Source: Actimicrobium sp047621665 (GTDB lineage: Bacteria > Pseudomonadota > Gammaproteobacteria > Burkholderiales > Burkholderiaceae_D). From it: DNA of 64,000 nucleotides. The notes beneath the pieces are model-generated. The model did no database searches. It was not told the origin of the DNA and saw nothing but the letters and a program-made list of their open reading frames with translations. Below, one piece after another: positions 16,880-26,828 of this stretch; position 1 is the first letter of the stretch; each line of letters begins with the position of its first letter. The stretch is from contig JBLHMB010000005.1 of the NCBI GenBank assembly GCA_047621665.1, positions 47,620 through 111,619 on the forward strand. The letters run 5' to 3'. Made by a program: the position numbers and the translations under genes.

Positions 16880-18928
16880 CTATGGCGTTCGCGGCTTCTG
16901 CAGTAACGCCTTCAGGTTTGCCAGCCGGTCCTTGGGCGAAATGATGTCGGCTTCGGTCGGCACGGCGTCGCCTTCGTCGAGTTTCATTTCGGGAATGAAG
17001 CGCGACATTTCGCAATTGATGCTTTCGCGCGCGCGCTTGCGGCGCTTGCACCAGCTCACGTGCAACGTGCGCTGCGCCCGCGTGATTCCGACGTACATCA
17101 AGCGGCGTTCTTCCTGAATCCGCGCGCCCAGCGTCTCGAACGGGGCATCAGGATCGCCTTTGTGCGGCAAGATGCCCTCTTCCACACCGATCAGAAATAC
17201 ATGCGGAAACTCCAGCCCCTTGGATGCATGCAAAGTCGACATGCGTACCGCATCCTGCTCTTCGTCTTTGCCTTCGAGCATTGTCATTAGCGCGACCATC
17301 TGGGTCAGTTCGAGCAGACTTTTTTCGGGTGCTTCGCCGTCCTTGCCGCCGGTGCATTTTTCTTTCAGCCAGCCGGTGAAGTCGACCACGTTTTCCCATT
17401 TGCTCTGGGCCTGGCGATCGTCGAAATTGTCGTACAGGTAGTACTCGTAATTGATGGCTTTCATCATGTCATCGAGGATCTCGGCGGCATCCTCGCCGCT
17501 ACCATCCGCGCGCTCTTCGAGCTGCCGGATGAAGTTGCCGAATTCGCGCAACGGCTTGAGCTGGCGATCCGGCAGTTTGGCATCCAGCCCGCCCTTGAAG
17601 ACTGCCTCGAACAGCGAGCATTGCCATTGACCGGCGAAGGTGCCGAGTATTTCGAGTGTCGACTGACCGACGCCGCGCTTGGGCGTGGTCACTGCACGGA
17701 TGAAGGCCGGGTCATCGGAGCCGTTGGCAATCAGCCGCAGGTAGCTGATGATGTCCTTGATTTCGGCGCGGTCGAAATAGCTTTGACCACCCGACATCGT
17801 GTACGGAATGCGTTCGCGCCGCAGTGCTTTTTCAAGGACGCGGGCCTGATGGTTGCCCCGATACAGGATCGCGTAATCCGAGAAATTCGCGCGTCGTTCG
17901 AAGCGATGCGCCGACAGCATGATGGCAACCTGATCGGCTTCGATTTCATCGTCTTCCATCGCCATCACCTTGACCGGATCTCCAAGACCGTGCTCGGACC
18001 AGAGTGACTTCTCGAACAGTTTCGGGTTATTCGAAATGACCGCATTGGCGGCGCTGAGGATGCGCGTGCTGGAGCGGTAATTCTGTTCGAGCTTGATGAC
18101 CTTCAGGTCCGGGAAATCGACCTGCAAGGTCTTCAGATTTTCGATGGTCGCGCCACGCCACGCGTAGATGGCCTGGTCGTCATCTCCCACTGCCGTAAAA
18201 AGCGGCTTCTTGCCCACGCCGGTGACCAGTAGCTTGACCAGTTCGTACTGGCAAGTATTGGTATCCTGATACTCGTCAACCAGCAGATAGCGCAAGCGTC
18301 GCTGCCACTTGTCGCGTACCGCTTCGTTGCTGCGAAACAGTTCGACCGGCAAGCGGATCAGGTCATCAAAATCGACCGCCTGATAGGCCGACAGCGTTGC
18401 CACATAGCTGCGGTAAATGCGTGCCGCCTCGGCTTCTTCTTCATCGACCGCTTGATTAACGGCGGTATCAGGATCGATCAAGCCGTTCTTCCACAGCGAC
18501 ATCGCGCCCTGGATGCGGCGGATCAACTGCTTGTCGGTGGTGATCGCCAGATCCTGCACCAGCGAAAAGCAATCGTCGCTGTCCATGATCGAAAAACGAT
18601 CCTTCAGGCCGAGCTGGCGCGCTTCCTGACGCAGGATTTTTACGCCCAGCGAATGGAAGGTGCTGACCGTCAGTTGCTTGGCCTGACGGGGTTGCTTGAG
18701 CAGTTTGGCGATGCGCTCCTGCATTTCCAACGCGGCCTTGTTGGTAAAAGTCAGCGCCGCAATATGCTTGGGTTCGTAGCCGCAATCTTCGATCAGATGG
18801 GCGATTTTTTGCGTGATCACGCGGGTCTTGCCGGAGCCGGCGCCGGCCAGTACCAGACACGGACCGTCGAGGTAGTAGACCGCTTCGCGCTGCGGGGCAT
18901 TGAGGCCAAACGAAGGGGTGGAGGACAT
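16880..18928 (-). CDS. rep: ATP-dependent DNA helicase Rep
   Basis: This is a 682-residue superfamily 1A 3'-5' helicase. It begins with the Q motif and LNAPQREAVYYLDGPCLVLAGAGSGKTRVIT (Walker A). Walker B is DEYQDTN, motif III follows as VGDDDQAIYAWRGA, and motif V is STLHASKGLEFPHVF. The opening and length (E. coli Rep 673) fit Rep better than UvrD (about 720). Rep travels with the replisome and clears proteins from DNA. The gene is minus-strand, with 58 bases to the M16 protease gene. Confidence 0.93.
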   Translation of the reverse strand: MSSTPSFGLNAPQREAVYYLDGPCLVLAGAGSGKTRVITQKIAHLIEDCGYEPKHIAALTFTNKAALEMQERIAKLLKQPRQAKQLTVSTFHSLGVKILRQEARQLGLKDRFSIMDSDDCFSLVQDLAITTDKQLIRRIQGAMSLWKNGLIDPDTAVNQAVDEEEAEAARIYRSYVATLSAYQAVDFDDLIRLPVELFRSNEAVRDKWQRRLRYLLVDEYQDTNTCQYELVKLLVTGVGKKPLFTAVGDDDQAIYAWRGATIENLKTLQVDFPDLKVIKLEQNYRSSTRILSAANAVISNNPKLFEKSLWSEHGLGDPVKVMAMEDDEIEADQVAIMLSAHRFERRANFSDYAILYRGNHQARVLEKALRRERIPYTMSGGQSYFDRAEIKDIISYLRLIANGSDDPAFIRAVTTPKRGVGQSTLEILGTFAGQWQCSLFEAVFKGGLDAKLPDRQLKPLREFGNFIRQLEERADGSGEDAAEILDDMMKAINYEYYLYDNFDDRQAQSKWENVVDFTGWLKEKCTGGKDGEAPEKSLLELTQMVALMTMLEGKDEEQDAVRMSTLHASKGLEFPHVFLIGVEEGILPHKGDPDAPFETLGARIQEERRLMYVGITRAQRTLHVSWCKRRKRARESINCEMSRFIPEMKLDEGDAVPTEADIISPKDRLANLKALLQKPRTP

Positions 18929-18986
18929 GGGTCAGGGCAGTAAGGAAGCGAGCGGCATTGTACCGCCGCCAGCTCCCCGCTGCCGC

Positions 18987-21806
18987 TTACTTGAGCAGCT
19001 TGCCATCGGCATCGCGCAACTCGGCCGGGCCCAATTTGAGCGCGTCGAATTGCGGCGCAATACTGGCTTTATCCCCCACTGCAATGACGATCATCTTTTT
19101 GGGTTGCAGATACTTGGCCGCGACTGCTTGCGTCTGTTTTGCGGTGACGGCAGCGTAGCGTGCGGGCAGACCGACGTAGTAATCGAGACCCAGGTCGTAG
19201 ATGAAAATATTGGCTAGTGAAGCACCAATGGCCTGGTTGGTTTCGAAGCGCCCCGGCAGCGACAGGATCTGCGAATTGCGTGCATTGGCCAGCTCGGACG
19301 CGCCCATGGGTGCACGGGTCATGCCGCGAATTTCCTTGAAAATTTCTGCGACGGCGACGCCAGTGACATCGGTGCGGATACTGCCGGCAACCGCAAAGGG
19401 TCCCGGCGCACGACGGTAGTCGAAGCCGGATTTGGTGCCGTAGGTGTAGCCTTTTTCTTCGCGCAAATTACTGTTGATGCGGCTGGTGAACAAACCGCCG
19501 AGCGCGGCATTCATCACTTGCAAGGCGTCGAAATCAGGTGTCTTGCGATCAGGTCCGAGGATGGCTACACGAATCGCGGTTTGCGGTGCGCCGGGCTTGT
19601 CGACCAGAATCAGTCTGGCGTGAGTAGGTTGATCCGGTCCGAGTAAAGCCTGCTCGCTAGCGACGCCTTTCCATTCACCGAAGCGGGTTTCGGCCAGCGC
19701 TTTCAGGGCTTCGCGGGTGATGTCGCCAGAAACCACCAGCGCTGCATTACCGGGGACGTAATGCTGCTGCCAGAAACCTGCAAGGTCGGCACGGCCAATG
19801 GCCTTGACCGCTACCTCGTTACCGAGCTCGGTGCTGCCGTACGGATGCACGTCGCCATAGAGTGCAGCGAGTTCGATACGGGCTGCCACGGCCGGTGCGT
19901 TCTCGCGTTCCTGACTGAGCTCACCGAGCCGGCTGCTGCGGCTGCGTTCGATTTCTTCGGCCGGAAACGCCGGGTGCTGGACCATGTCGGCCAGCACATC
20001 CAGTGACTGGCTAAAATTGGCTTTGAGCGACATCACCGAGGCGATTGACGCATCGGCATTCGCACCCGTCGTCATGAAGGCACCAAGCTGCGCGAGTTCA
20101 TCGGCGATCTGCGGTGCAGTCCGGCTAGTCGTGCCTTCCTCCAGCATCTGCGCAGTAAAGCTGGCCAAACCCGGCTGGCCAGCAGGGTTTGCGCCAGAAC
20201 CACTGCGTATCACCAGCTCGGCAGCCACCAGCGGCAACGCCGGATTGAAGTTGTGGATTACCGTCAGTCCATTGGCGAGCGTGAAGCTGTCACCCTTGGG
20301 CAGCGCGAACGGTTTCAGTGGCTGGCCTTTCGGCACCTGCAGACGCCACGGCTCGTCCTTGTTCAACGAAGTGATCGCTACAACGGGTGCTTTCACGACC
20401 GCCGGTGTTGGCACTTCCGGTCCAAGTTCTTTCGGACCCGGCACGCCATGCACGACCACGCGGGCAGTCGACGCCAATTGCGCATCAATGACACGCTTGA
20501 CGTCGGCGGCAGTGACCTGACGGTAGCGCTCGATATCTTTCGGTAGATAGCCGGGATCGCCAAGGTACTGGTTGTACTGGTTCAGCTGATTGGCCAGGCC
20601 TTCTCCACCGACCTTTTCGAGGCGGGCCAGCATCGCGGTTTCGATGGTGTTACGGGCACGGGCGACTTCCTTGTCATCGGGACCGTTCTTGCGTAGCAGC
20701 TGCAGTTGCTCATCAATGGCTGCTTCGATTTCTTTTGCATCGTGACCCGGACGCGCAGTCACCGAGACCACGAACATTGAGGTCAGCGCGTTCGAGCCCT
20801 GCGAGGCGCTGACGTCTTGCGCGATCTGCCGATCATAAACCAGCGACTTGTAAAGCCGGCTGGATTTTCCGCCACCAAGGATTTGCCCGGCAATCGCCAG
20901 TTCGGCATCACCCGGCTGATACGCCGGGGATGTCAGCCAGGCCATGTAGACCCGGGGCAGCTCGATCTGATCGGTGACGACAGCACGTCGCTCGCTGGTG
21001 ATGGCCGGCGTGACGACAACCGGCTTCGTCAGTACGGGGCCGCGCTTGAAGCTGCTGAAATATTTTGCCACCAGTGCCTTGGTGCGGACCTTGTCGATAT
21101 CGCCGACGATGACGAGACTGGCATTGTTCGGTCGGTAATACTGCGTGAAAAAATGTTTGATGTCGCCCAGCTTGGCCGACTGGATATCGGCATGCGAACC
21201 CATGATGCTGGCGTAGTACGGATGGGTCTTGGGAAATAACTGATGAAACAAGGCTTCTTCGACGATGCCATACGGCGCGTTCTCGATGCTTTGGCGACGC
21301 TCGTTGCGCACGACATCGATCTGGTTGGTCAGCGCGGTCTGATCGAGCACATCGAGCAGATAACCCATGCGGTCAGCGTGCACCCACAGCGCCAGTTCGA
21401 GCTGGTTCGATGGCACGGTATCAAAATAATTGGTACGGTCGAAATCGGTACTGCCATTGGAATCGGTCGCACCGGCACCTTCGAGCAATTTGTCCGCTTT
21501 ACCACGCGGGACGTGCTTCGACGCGGCGAACATCATGTGTTCGAACAAATGGGCAAAACCGGTCAGGCCGGGCGCTTCGTTGGCCGGACCAACGTGGTAC
21601 CAGAGATTGACGGCGGTGAGCGGCAAGCGGTGGTTCTCCACCAGAATCACGTCTAGCCCGTTGGGTAACGTGTATTTTTCGAACGGGACTTTTGGCACCG
21701 GCATGTTATCGGCATCAACAGACTCTGCCGCAATTACTGGCGATGACAGCAGCGTGCACAGGACGAGCAGGAGCACAGGTAGCGCCAGCAGCTGGTGGGT
21801 CTTCAT
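18987..21806 (-). CDS. Two-domain M16 (pitrilysin family) zinc metalloprotease, exported
   Basis: The 939-residue protein starts with a signal peptide (KTHQLLALPVLLLVLCTLLSSPVIA). The N-terminal M16 domain carries the inverted zinc motif HLFEH (H86, E89, H90) and the downstream Glu in VVRNERRQS. The C-terminal half (from ~500, FTLANGLTVIHNFNPALPL) is a second M16-type fold without HxxEH, as is usual in this group. It is expected in the periplasm, degrading peptides. The C-terminus ends ELRDADGKLLK. It is upstream of rep on the same strand and may be transcribed with it. Confidence 0.92.
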   Translation of the reverse strand: MKTHQLLALPVLLLVLCTLLSSPVIAAESVDADNMPVPKVPFEKYTLPNGLDVILVENHRLPLTAVNLWYHVGPANEAPGLTGFAHLFEHMMFAASKHVPRGKADKLLEGAGATDSNGSTDFDRTNYFDTVPSNQLELALWVHADRMGYLLDVLDQTALTNQIDVVRNERRQSIENAPYGIVEEALFHQLFPKTHPYYASIMGSHADIQSAKLGDIKHFFTQYYRPNNASLVIVGDIDKVRTKALVAKYFSSFKRGPVLTKPVVVTPAITSERRAVVTDQIELPRVYMAWLTSPAYQPGDAELAIAGQILGGGKSSRLYKSLVYDRQIAQDVSASQGSNALTSMFVVSVTARPGHDAKEIEAAIDEQLQLLRKNGPDDKEVARARNTIETAMLARLEKVGGEGLANQLNQYNQYLGDPGYLPKDIERYRQVTAADVKRVIDAQLASTARVVVHGVPGPKELGPEVPTPAVVKAPVVAITSLNKDEPWRLQVPKGQPLKPFALPKGDSFTLANGLTVIHNFNPALPLVAAELVIRSGSGANPAGQPGLASFTAQMLEEGTTSRTAPQIADELAQLGAFMTTGANADASIASVMSLKANFSQSLDVLADMVQHPAFPAEEIERSRSSRLGELSQERENAPAVAARIELAALYGDVHPYGSTELGNEVAVKAIGRADLAGFWQQHYVPGNAALVVSGDITREALKALAETRFGEWKGVASEQALLGPDQPTHARLILVDKPGAPQTAIRVAILGPDRKTPDFDALQVMNAALGGLFTSRINSNLREEKGYTYGTKSGFDYRRAPGPFAVAGSIRTDVTGVAVAEIFKEIRGMTRAPMGASELANARNSQILSLPGRFETNQAIGASLANIFIYDLGLDYYVGLPARYAAVTAKQTQAVAAKYLQPKKMIVIAVGDKASIAPQFDALKLGPAELRDADGKLLK

Positions 21807-22065
21807 TGATCTCTCCGGGGATGTTGGTCGACATCAGGCTGATGACGTTTTCTCATCGGATTATGCCAGCGCTCTGCAGGGCGCGTAGCCGAAGCAATGG
21901 CTGAGGGTGACGACTCTGGTCCACCTCACCTGACGGATCAAATTGTCGTCAAAATAATTTGTCTGCTTAACTTGATTCAAAATGGCAACGCACCTTCGCT
22001 TGCAAAGCAACCGGTGCGGCCCGATATTAGCGCTAGTTTTTAACGTTCAATGAAATGGCAATCGC

Positions 22066-22536
22066 ATGAAATTTACCCACTTGATCGAAATCAATGATCC
22101 GCTTCTGCCCTTGGTGGATATGCTGACGCGCGAGCAACTCTGGCTTGGTCTGGTATTACGCGCCAAGGCGCCAAAATTGTTTGTGCCTTATCTGGACGGC
22201 TGTGCGATCGCGCACCCCTCGGATTCGGGTTTCTCACGTGAATTGCAGTATGGCGATCTCGTTATCCGCGACGAGGTGACATTGACACCCGGCCATACTG
22301 TTCACTACGCGATCCCCCAACAGAAAGATATTGCTCCGTCATCGTTGACCATGACCATCGAGGAGCCGCAGCCGGAACGGTTTTTTGTCCGGTTTTCGTA
22401 TGAAGACACCCAGCGTGAAGAAGACGGGTCCGTCGATGCGTTTTATAACGAATTCCGGCATTCCGCTTATCAGGAAGCCGATATCGACACGGTTCGCCTG
22501 ATCCGCCAGATGGCGCAGGATGGTGAACTGCACTGA
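22066..22536 (+). CDS. DUF1857 / AtaL-like SRPBCC protein
   Basis: This 156-residue soluble protein begins MKFTHLIEINDPLLPLVDML, with the DUF1857 features LTREQLWLGLVLRAKAP and ERFFVRFSYEDTQ, and a C-terminal helix (AYQEADIDTVRLIRQM). The family has a START-like cavity fold; function is unknown. It is a lone plus-strand gene in a long minus-strand stretch, facing priA. Confidence 0.85.
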   Translation: MKFTHLIEINDPLLPLVDMLTREQLWLGLVLRAKAPKLFVPYLDGCAIAHPSDSGFSRELQYGDLVIRDEVTLTPGHTVHYAIPQQKDIAPSSLTMTIEEPQPERFFVRFSYEDTQREEDGSVDAFYNEFRHSAYQEADIDTVRLIRQMAQDGELH

Positions 22537-22559
22537 TGAACTGTACTGAATACAGTTCA
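22537..22559. terminator. Hairpin between convergent DUF1857 and priA genes
   Basis: A perfect 9-bp inverted repeat TGAACTGTA / TACAGTTCA around CTGAA starts right after the DUF1857 stop and covers the priA stop codon. There is no clear T-run, so termination efficiency is uncertain. Confidence 0.55.
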
Positions 22560-24596
22560 GATATCTACCGGGTCGACTTCGACCGACCAGCGCACCCTGG
22601 TCTTGATCTCGCGCAGTGTGGCGATCCATAGCGTGAGGAATGCTTGCAACGCCGGGCGTGAAGATGATTCGACCAGTAACTGGGCGCGGTCGACATTGGC
22701 GACGCGCGTCATGGTCATCGGAATAGGGTCGTTGATGATAATACCGTCCTGATTCACCGCTGCGGCAGCTGCGTGCAGAAATTCAAGGGCGATCGGAAGT
22801 TCACGGGCTTCTGCACGCAGCAATGCCTGATAGATAAACGGTGGCAAGCCGGCTTGACGGCGTTCTGACAGCAACTCATTGGCGAAACGGTCGTAGTTGT
22901 GCGCGATGATGGCGGCATAAAGCGGGTGTTGCGGATAGCGCGTCTGGATCAGCACTTCGCTTGGACTTCCTCCGTCTTTCGGCGCCGCTCTTCCTGCACG
23001 CCCCGCCACTTGCATCAACTGCGCGAACAAGCGCTCACTGGCCCGGTAGTCTTGTGAAAACAGTGCCGTATCGGGGTTGAGAATGCCGACCAGCGTCAGG
23101 TTCTTGAAGTCATGCCCCTTGGCAACCATCTGGGTGCCAATCAAAATATCGACCTCCCCGCGATGCACGCTATCAAAAGCAGCCTGAGCGCTGCCCTTGC
23201 GTCGGGTCGAGTCCGCATCGATGCGCAGCAAACGCGCCTCAGGCAATAAGCTCTGCAACCCTTCCTCGACCCGCTGGGTACCGCGACCGAGCGGCTGGAT
23301 ATCCACGTTACCGCAGGTTGGGCACGCTTTCGGAATACGATGTTCAAGGCCGCAATGATGGCACCGCAGTCGATAATCAGGCTTGTGTAACACCATAAAT
23401 GCCGTGCAACGGGTGCAATTGCTAATCCAGCCACAGGCATCGCACGCCAAAACCGGGGCATAACCTCGCCGGTTCAGGAATAACAACGATTGTTCACCGC
23501 GCGCCAACCGTAGTTTGAGCGCTGCCAGCAAGGTCGATGTAATGCCTTCGAATGGCTTGTCATGCTCCATGTTAATCAAACTCACCTTCGGCAAGACCGC
23601 ATCCTGCACCGCCCTGTCACGCAAATCAAGCTGCCGGTAGCGCCCCGATTGTGCGTGATGCCAGGTTTCCAATGACGGTGTTGCCGAACCCAACACGAGG
23701 GGTATTGCCAACTGCCGTGCGCGCCAAACCGCCAGATCACGCGCTGAGTAACGCAAGCCTTCTTGCTGCTTGTAAGACGGATCGTGCTCTTCATCGATGA
23801 TGATCAGCTTGAGATGCGGGAACGAAGCCAGCAGTGCCAGTCGGGTGCCGAGAATGATGCGCGCATGTCCCAGATGCGCAGCCAACCAGTTGCGTAGGCG
23901 TTCGCCTTCCGCCAATCCACTGTGTAATGTCACCACCATGACGGATGGAAAACGTGCGCGGATATTGCCTTCCAGCTGCGGAGTCAAGTTAATCTCGGGC
24001 ACCATGATCAAAATCTGTGCTGGATTGTCGAGGTCGCCGGCCTGACTGAGAATGGTCGCCGCGGCATGTAAATACACTTCGGTTTTACCGCTTCCAGTAA
24101 CTCCGTACAACAAATGCGGTGCATAACCGGTTGCGCTCGCAATCGCACCCGCTGCAAAATGCTGAGCCGGATTGAGTGTGGGTACGTTCGCAGGCGTTGC
24201 ATCATGAATAACACGAGGCTGATCGAGTTTTTTTAGCGCTCGGTCGAGCGAGACCAACTTCAATCCACGCAGATTTTTCGGCAATGCCGGAATCACGACT
24301 TCACCAAGCGGGCGATGATAATAAGCTGCCGCGAAACGACACAACGCCAGCCAGGAAGGACTTAATGGTGGCAATTGTGCATGTACAGCCAGCGCTTCCT
24401 TGAGCTTTTCGGCAGGTACCTCAGTACTTGAACCAATCCCGACGATCATCGCAGCAACTTCACGGCGACCGAATGGCACGATGGCGATCTGTCCGATTCC
24501 GGGCAATTGCACACTTTCTGCTTCCAGCGACCAGCGATAGTCGAAACAGACATTCAACGGGGCGTCGATTGCGACGGTCAGGATGCAAGATTGCAC
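22557..24596 (-). CDS. priA: Primosomal protein N' (replication restart helicase)
   Basis: This 679-residue helicase restarts collapsed forks by loading DnaB through PriB/DnaT-type partners. It has an N-terminal DNA-binding domain, Walker A GVTGSGKTEVYL (about residue 165), DEEHDPSYKQQEG for motif II, and a zinc-binding insert with paired Cys (CDACGWISNCTRC and CHHCGLEHRIPKACPTCG). The reading frame opens with a GTG at 24596. The length is shorter than E. coli PriA (732) but normal for betaproteobacteria. It lies beside the DnaA-box-rich region. Confidence 0.94.
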   Translation of the reverse strand: MQSCILTVAIDAPLNVCFDYRWSLEAESVQLPGIGQIAIVPFGRREVAAMIVGIGSSTEVPAEKLKEALAVHAQLPPLSPSWLALCRFAAAYYHRPLGEVVIPALPKNLRGLKLVSLDRALKKLDQPRVIHDATPANVPTLNPAQHFAAGAIASATGYAPHLLYGVTGSGKTEVYLHAAATILSQAGDLDNPAQILIMVPEINLTPQLEGNIRARFPSVMVVTLHSGLAEGERLRNWLAAHLGHARIILGTRLALLASFPHLKLIIIDEEHDPSYKQQEGLRYSARDLAVWRARQLAIPLVLGSATPSLETWHHAQSGRYRQLDLRDRAVQDAVLPKVSLINMEHDKPFEGITSTLLAALKLRLARGEQSLLFLNRRGYAPVLACDACGWISNCTRCTAFMVLHKPDYRLRCHHCGLEHRIPKACPTCGNVDIQPLGRGTQRVEEGLQSLLPEARLLRIDADSTRRKGSAQAAFDSVHRGEVDILIGTQMVAKGHDFKNLTLVGILNPDTALFSQDYRASERLFAQLMQVAGRAGRAAPKDGGSPSEVLIQTRYPQHPLYAAIIAHNYDRFANELLSERRQAGLPPFIYQALLRAEARELPIALEFLHAAAAAVNQDGIIINDPIPMTMTRVANVDRAQLLVESSSRPALQAFLTLWIATLREIKTRVRWSVEVDPVDI

Positions 24597-24668
24597 GAGT
24601 TAAGGTAATCCTTGTGAAAATAAGCTAACTATCGGTTTTAAAAGCGCTTTTTTATAGATTCCTGATGC

Positions 24669-25275
24669 CTGTGGATAACTTTGTGGATAAGGGCCTATTG
24701 ACAAGCTCAAACCCTAATATCCACGCCGGTTTCTAGCAATTAATTAAAAGAAACTAAGAAATTAAGCTGTTTAAAATCAATGAGTTAAAAATAGTATCTT
24801 TAGGCCGAAAATAATTTTTTATTGTAGACAGAACGATTAATGCAATATTTATTTTGTGAATAAGTGGGAAATAAGACGACTGTTAATGTTGACTTTTGTT
24901 TTCTCTTGGTTAGTTTTAGGCGGAAACTTATCAAAAAATAAAAACGGGATAAAAAGCGACATGTCAACAGCATGAAAGGTGACACACCATCAAAAGCAAT
25001 TTGCATTACTTCATGTAGAACATGAAGTAATGACGTAACACCCCGATTTTTAAGCACTTTTAGATATATCCACAATAACTGTGGATAACTTTGTGGATAA
25101 CTGACTATTGACAAGCCGCCAGGCCAGAGCCGACGCGGGATTCCACGCTTTGCCCTTTGTAAGAGCTAATAATTTAATGTTTAAAATCATAGACTTACAA
25201 TTTACGAGTAAGAGAAGAATTTTATTTTTAAAAAATTATTTTGTTTTTATACGTGTTCTTTTTTTGTGAATAAGG
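24669..25275. other. AT-rich intergenic region with six DnaA boxes in a diverged 410-bp tandem duplication (origin-like)
   Basis: The 716-base gap between priA and hemE has no gene. Boxes matching TTATnCACA, all in one direction, lie at 24670-24678, 24682-24690, 24855-24863, 25080-25088, 25092-25100 and 25265-25273, with a weaker ATATCCACA at 25066. The layout repeats with a constant offset of exactly 410: paired boxes at 24670 and 25080, CTATTGACAAGC just after each pair, GTTTAAAATCA at 24769 and 25179, and TGTGAATAA at 24855 and 25265. Between these anchors the copies have drifted. It could be a replication origin, a DnaA titration site or a DnaA-controlled promoter for hemE. The density of boxes in AT-rich DNA is hard to explain otherwise. 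Confidence 0.7.
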
Positions 25276-25312
25276 TCTTACTCGGACACCACAAAGTCAC
25301 TATTCAAACGGC

Positions 25313-26392
25313 TCAGCGCGTCATTCGGCTGAGACTATGCACAGCCTCAACCATCACGGAAACCGCCTCTGGTTGTGTGAACTGTGAAATACCATGCCCA
25401 AGATTAAAAACATGCCCGTGACCTGCCGACGGGGCACCATACGAAGCAAGTGTTCTTGCTACCTCGGCATGAATCTGTTCGGGTTTTGCAAACAAGGCTA
25501 CCGGATCAAGATTTCCCTGCAAAGCCACCTTGTCGCCGACCAGGGCGCGTGCACGCCCGAGGTTGACAGTCCAGTCCAGTCCAACCGCATCGGCACCGAT
25601 GTCGGCGATCTGGTCAAGCCACAACCCACCGCCTTTGGTGAAGACAATACATGGAATGCGCACGCCATCCTGATCAAGATCTAGCTGGGCCACAACTTCG
25701 CGCATATAGTCCAGCGAAAATTGCTGATACGCACCATCCGCGAGTGCTCCACCCCAGCTATCGAAAATCATGACGGCTTGTGCACCAGCGGCAATCTGGG
25801 CATTGAGATAGCCGGCAACTGCTGTGGCGTTAATCGACAAGATACGGTGCATCAAGTCAGGCCGGTCGTAGAGCATGCTTTTAACCCGACGAAAATCGTC
25901 TGATCCACCACCCTCAACCATGTAGCACGCCAACGTCCACGGACTACCCGAAAAACCAATCAGCGGGACACGCCCATCAAGCTCAGTACGTATCTGCGTC
26001 ACAGCGTCATAGACATACTGCAAATCACCCAAGTCCGGCGCTTGCAACGCCATCACAGCCGCCTCGTCTCGAAGTGGACGTTCGAATTTTGGACCTTCGC
26101 CATCCGCAAAATAAAGACCCAGCCCCATCGCATCCGGCACCGTTAAAATATCAGAAAACAAAATCGCGGCATCCAGCGGAAAACGATCAAGTGGCTGCAG
26201 AGTCACTTCGGTTGCATAATCGGGATTTTTGGCCAACCCTAAAAAAGAGCCTGCACGGGCGCGCGTTGCACGATATTCCGGTAAGTAGCGACCGGCCTGG
26301 CGCATCAGCCAAACAGGCGTGTAATCAGTAGGTTGACGCAATAATGCACGCAGAAAGGTATCGTTTTTAAGTGGAGCAAACTTAGTAGACAT
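25313..26392 (-). CDS. hemE: Uroporphyrinogen decarboxylase
   Basis: This 359-residue enzyme removes four acetate carboxyls from uroporphyrinogen III to give coproporphyrinogen III in haem synthesis. The start at 26392 (MSTKFAPLKNDTFLRALLRQ) matches the family, and a longer in-frame leader is not conserved. The signature PVWLMRQAGRYLPEYR lies near residue 25, with the catalytic Asp in ILFSDILTVPDAMG, GFSGSPWTLACYMVEGG near 155, and NLGHGI near the end. The downstream (left) flank is the DnaA-box region. Confidence 0.95.
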   Translation of the reverse strand: MSTKFAPLKNDTFLRALLRQPTDYTPVWLMRQAGRYLPEYRATRARAGSFLGLAKNPDYATEVTLQPLDRFPLDAAILFSDILTVPDAMGLGLYFADGEGPKFERPLRDEAAVMALQAPDLGDLQYVYDAVTQIRTELDGRVPLIGFSGSPWTLACYMVEGGGSDDFRRVKSMLYDRPDLMHRILSINATAVAGYLNAQIAAGAQAVMIFDSWGGALADGAYQQFSLDYMREVVAQLDLDQDGVRIPCIVFTKGGGLWLDQIADIGADAVGLDWTVNLGRARALVGDKVALQGNLDPVALFAKPEQIHAEVARTLASYGAPSAGHGHVFNLGHGISQFTQPEAVSVMVEAVHSLSRMTR

Positions 26393-26828
26393 CAGGCAAA
26401 TCCTGGGAACAACGGAGAAGCGCGTATTATCGCCCAAAGCTCTGTCAGGGATCCATAAAGCGCAACCCGAACTTCAATTGCTTAACACTTCAAGCCCCAT
26501 AACGAGATGCCCAACGGTTCTGAATGCACCGTCGAACCACCTGTAATCCGCCCGTTACGAATAGTTCCTAACGGAAGCTAGCGCTAGTTTCGCGTGACGC
26601 AGGACGACCTGCAGTCTGGCGGGGCCATTTAGAGCATCCTATCAACCGGTAAGAAAAGCTTGCGTTACAGCGTGATCAGGCATGGTGCCGATATGAATTC
26701 GGCACCCATTTTGTTGACCAGCCACTTCTCAACAGTCTATGTTCGCGATCGAAGTAACCGATTGACCACCAATCAGGATGGCTTGTGTATTGCCCTCATC
26801 AGGCTTAGGATTTTCACCGGAGGGTAAA
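26393..26828. other. Intergenic region between divergent hemE and the BLUF gene
   Basis: These 436 bases hold the two divergent promoters. No reading frame with protein-like content was seen. The only fixed site I can support is the GGAGG Shine-Dalgarno at 26819-26823 for the BLUF gene. A short palindrome GCTAGCGCTAG-like stretch is at about 26577-26588. Confidence 0.5.
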
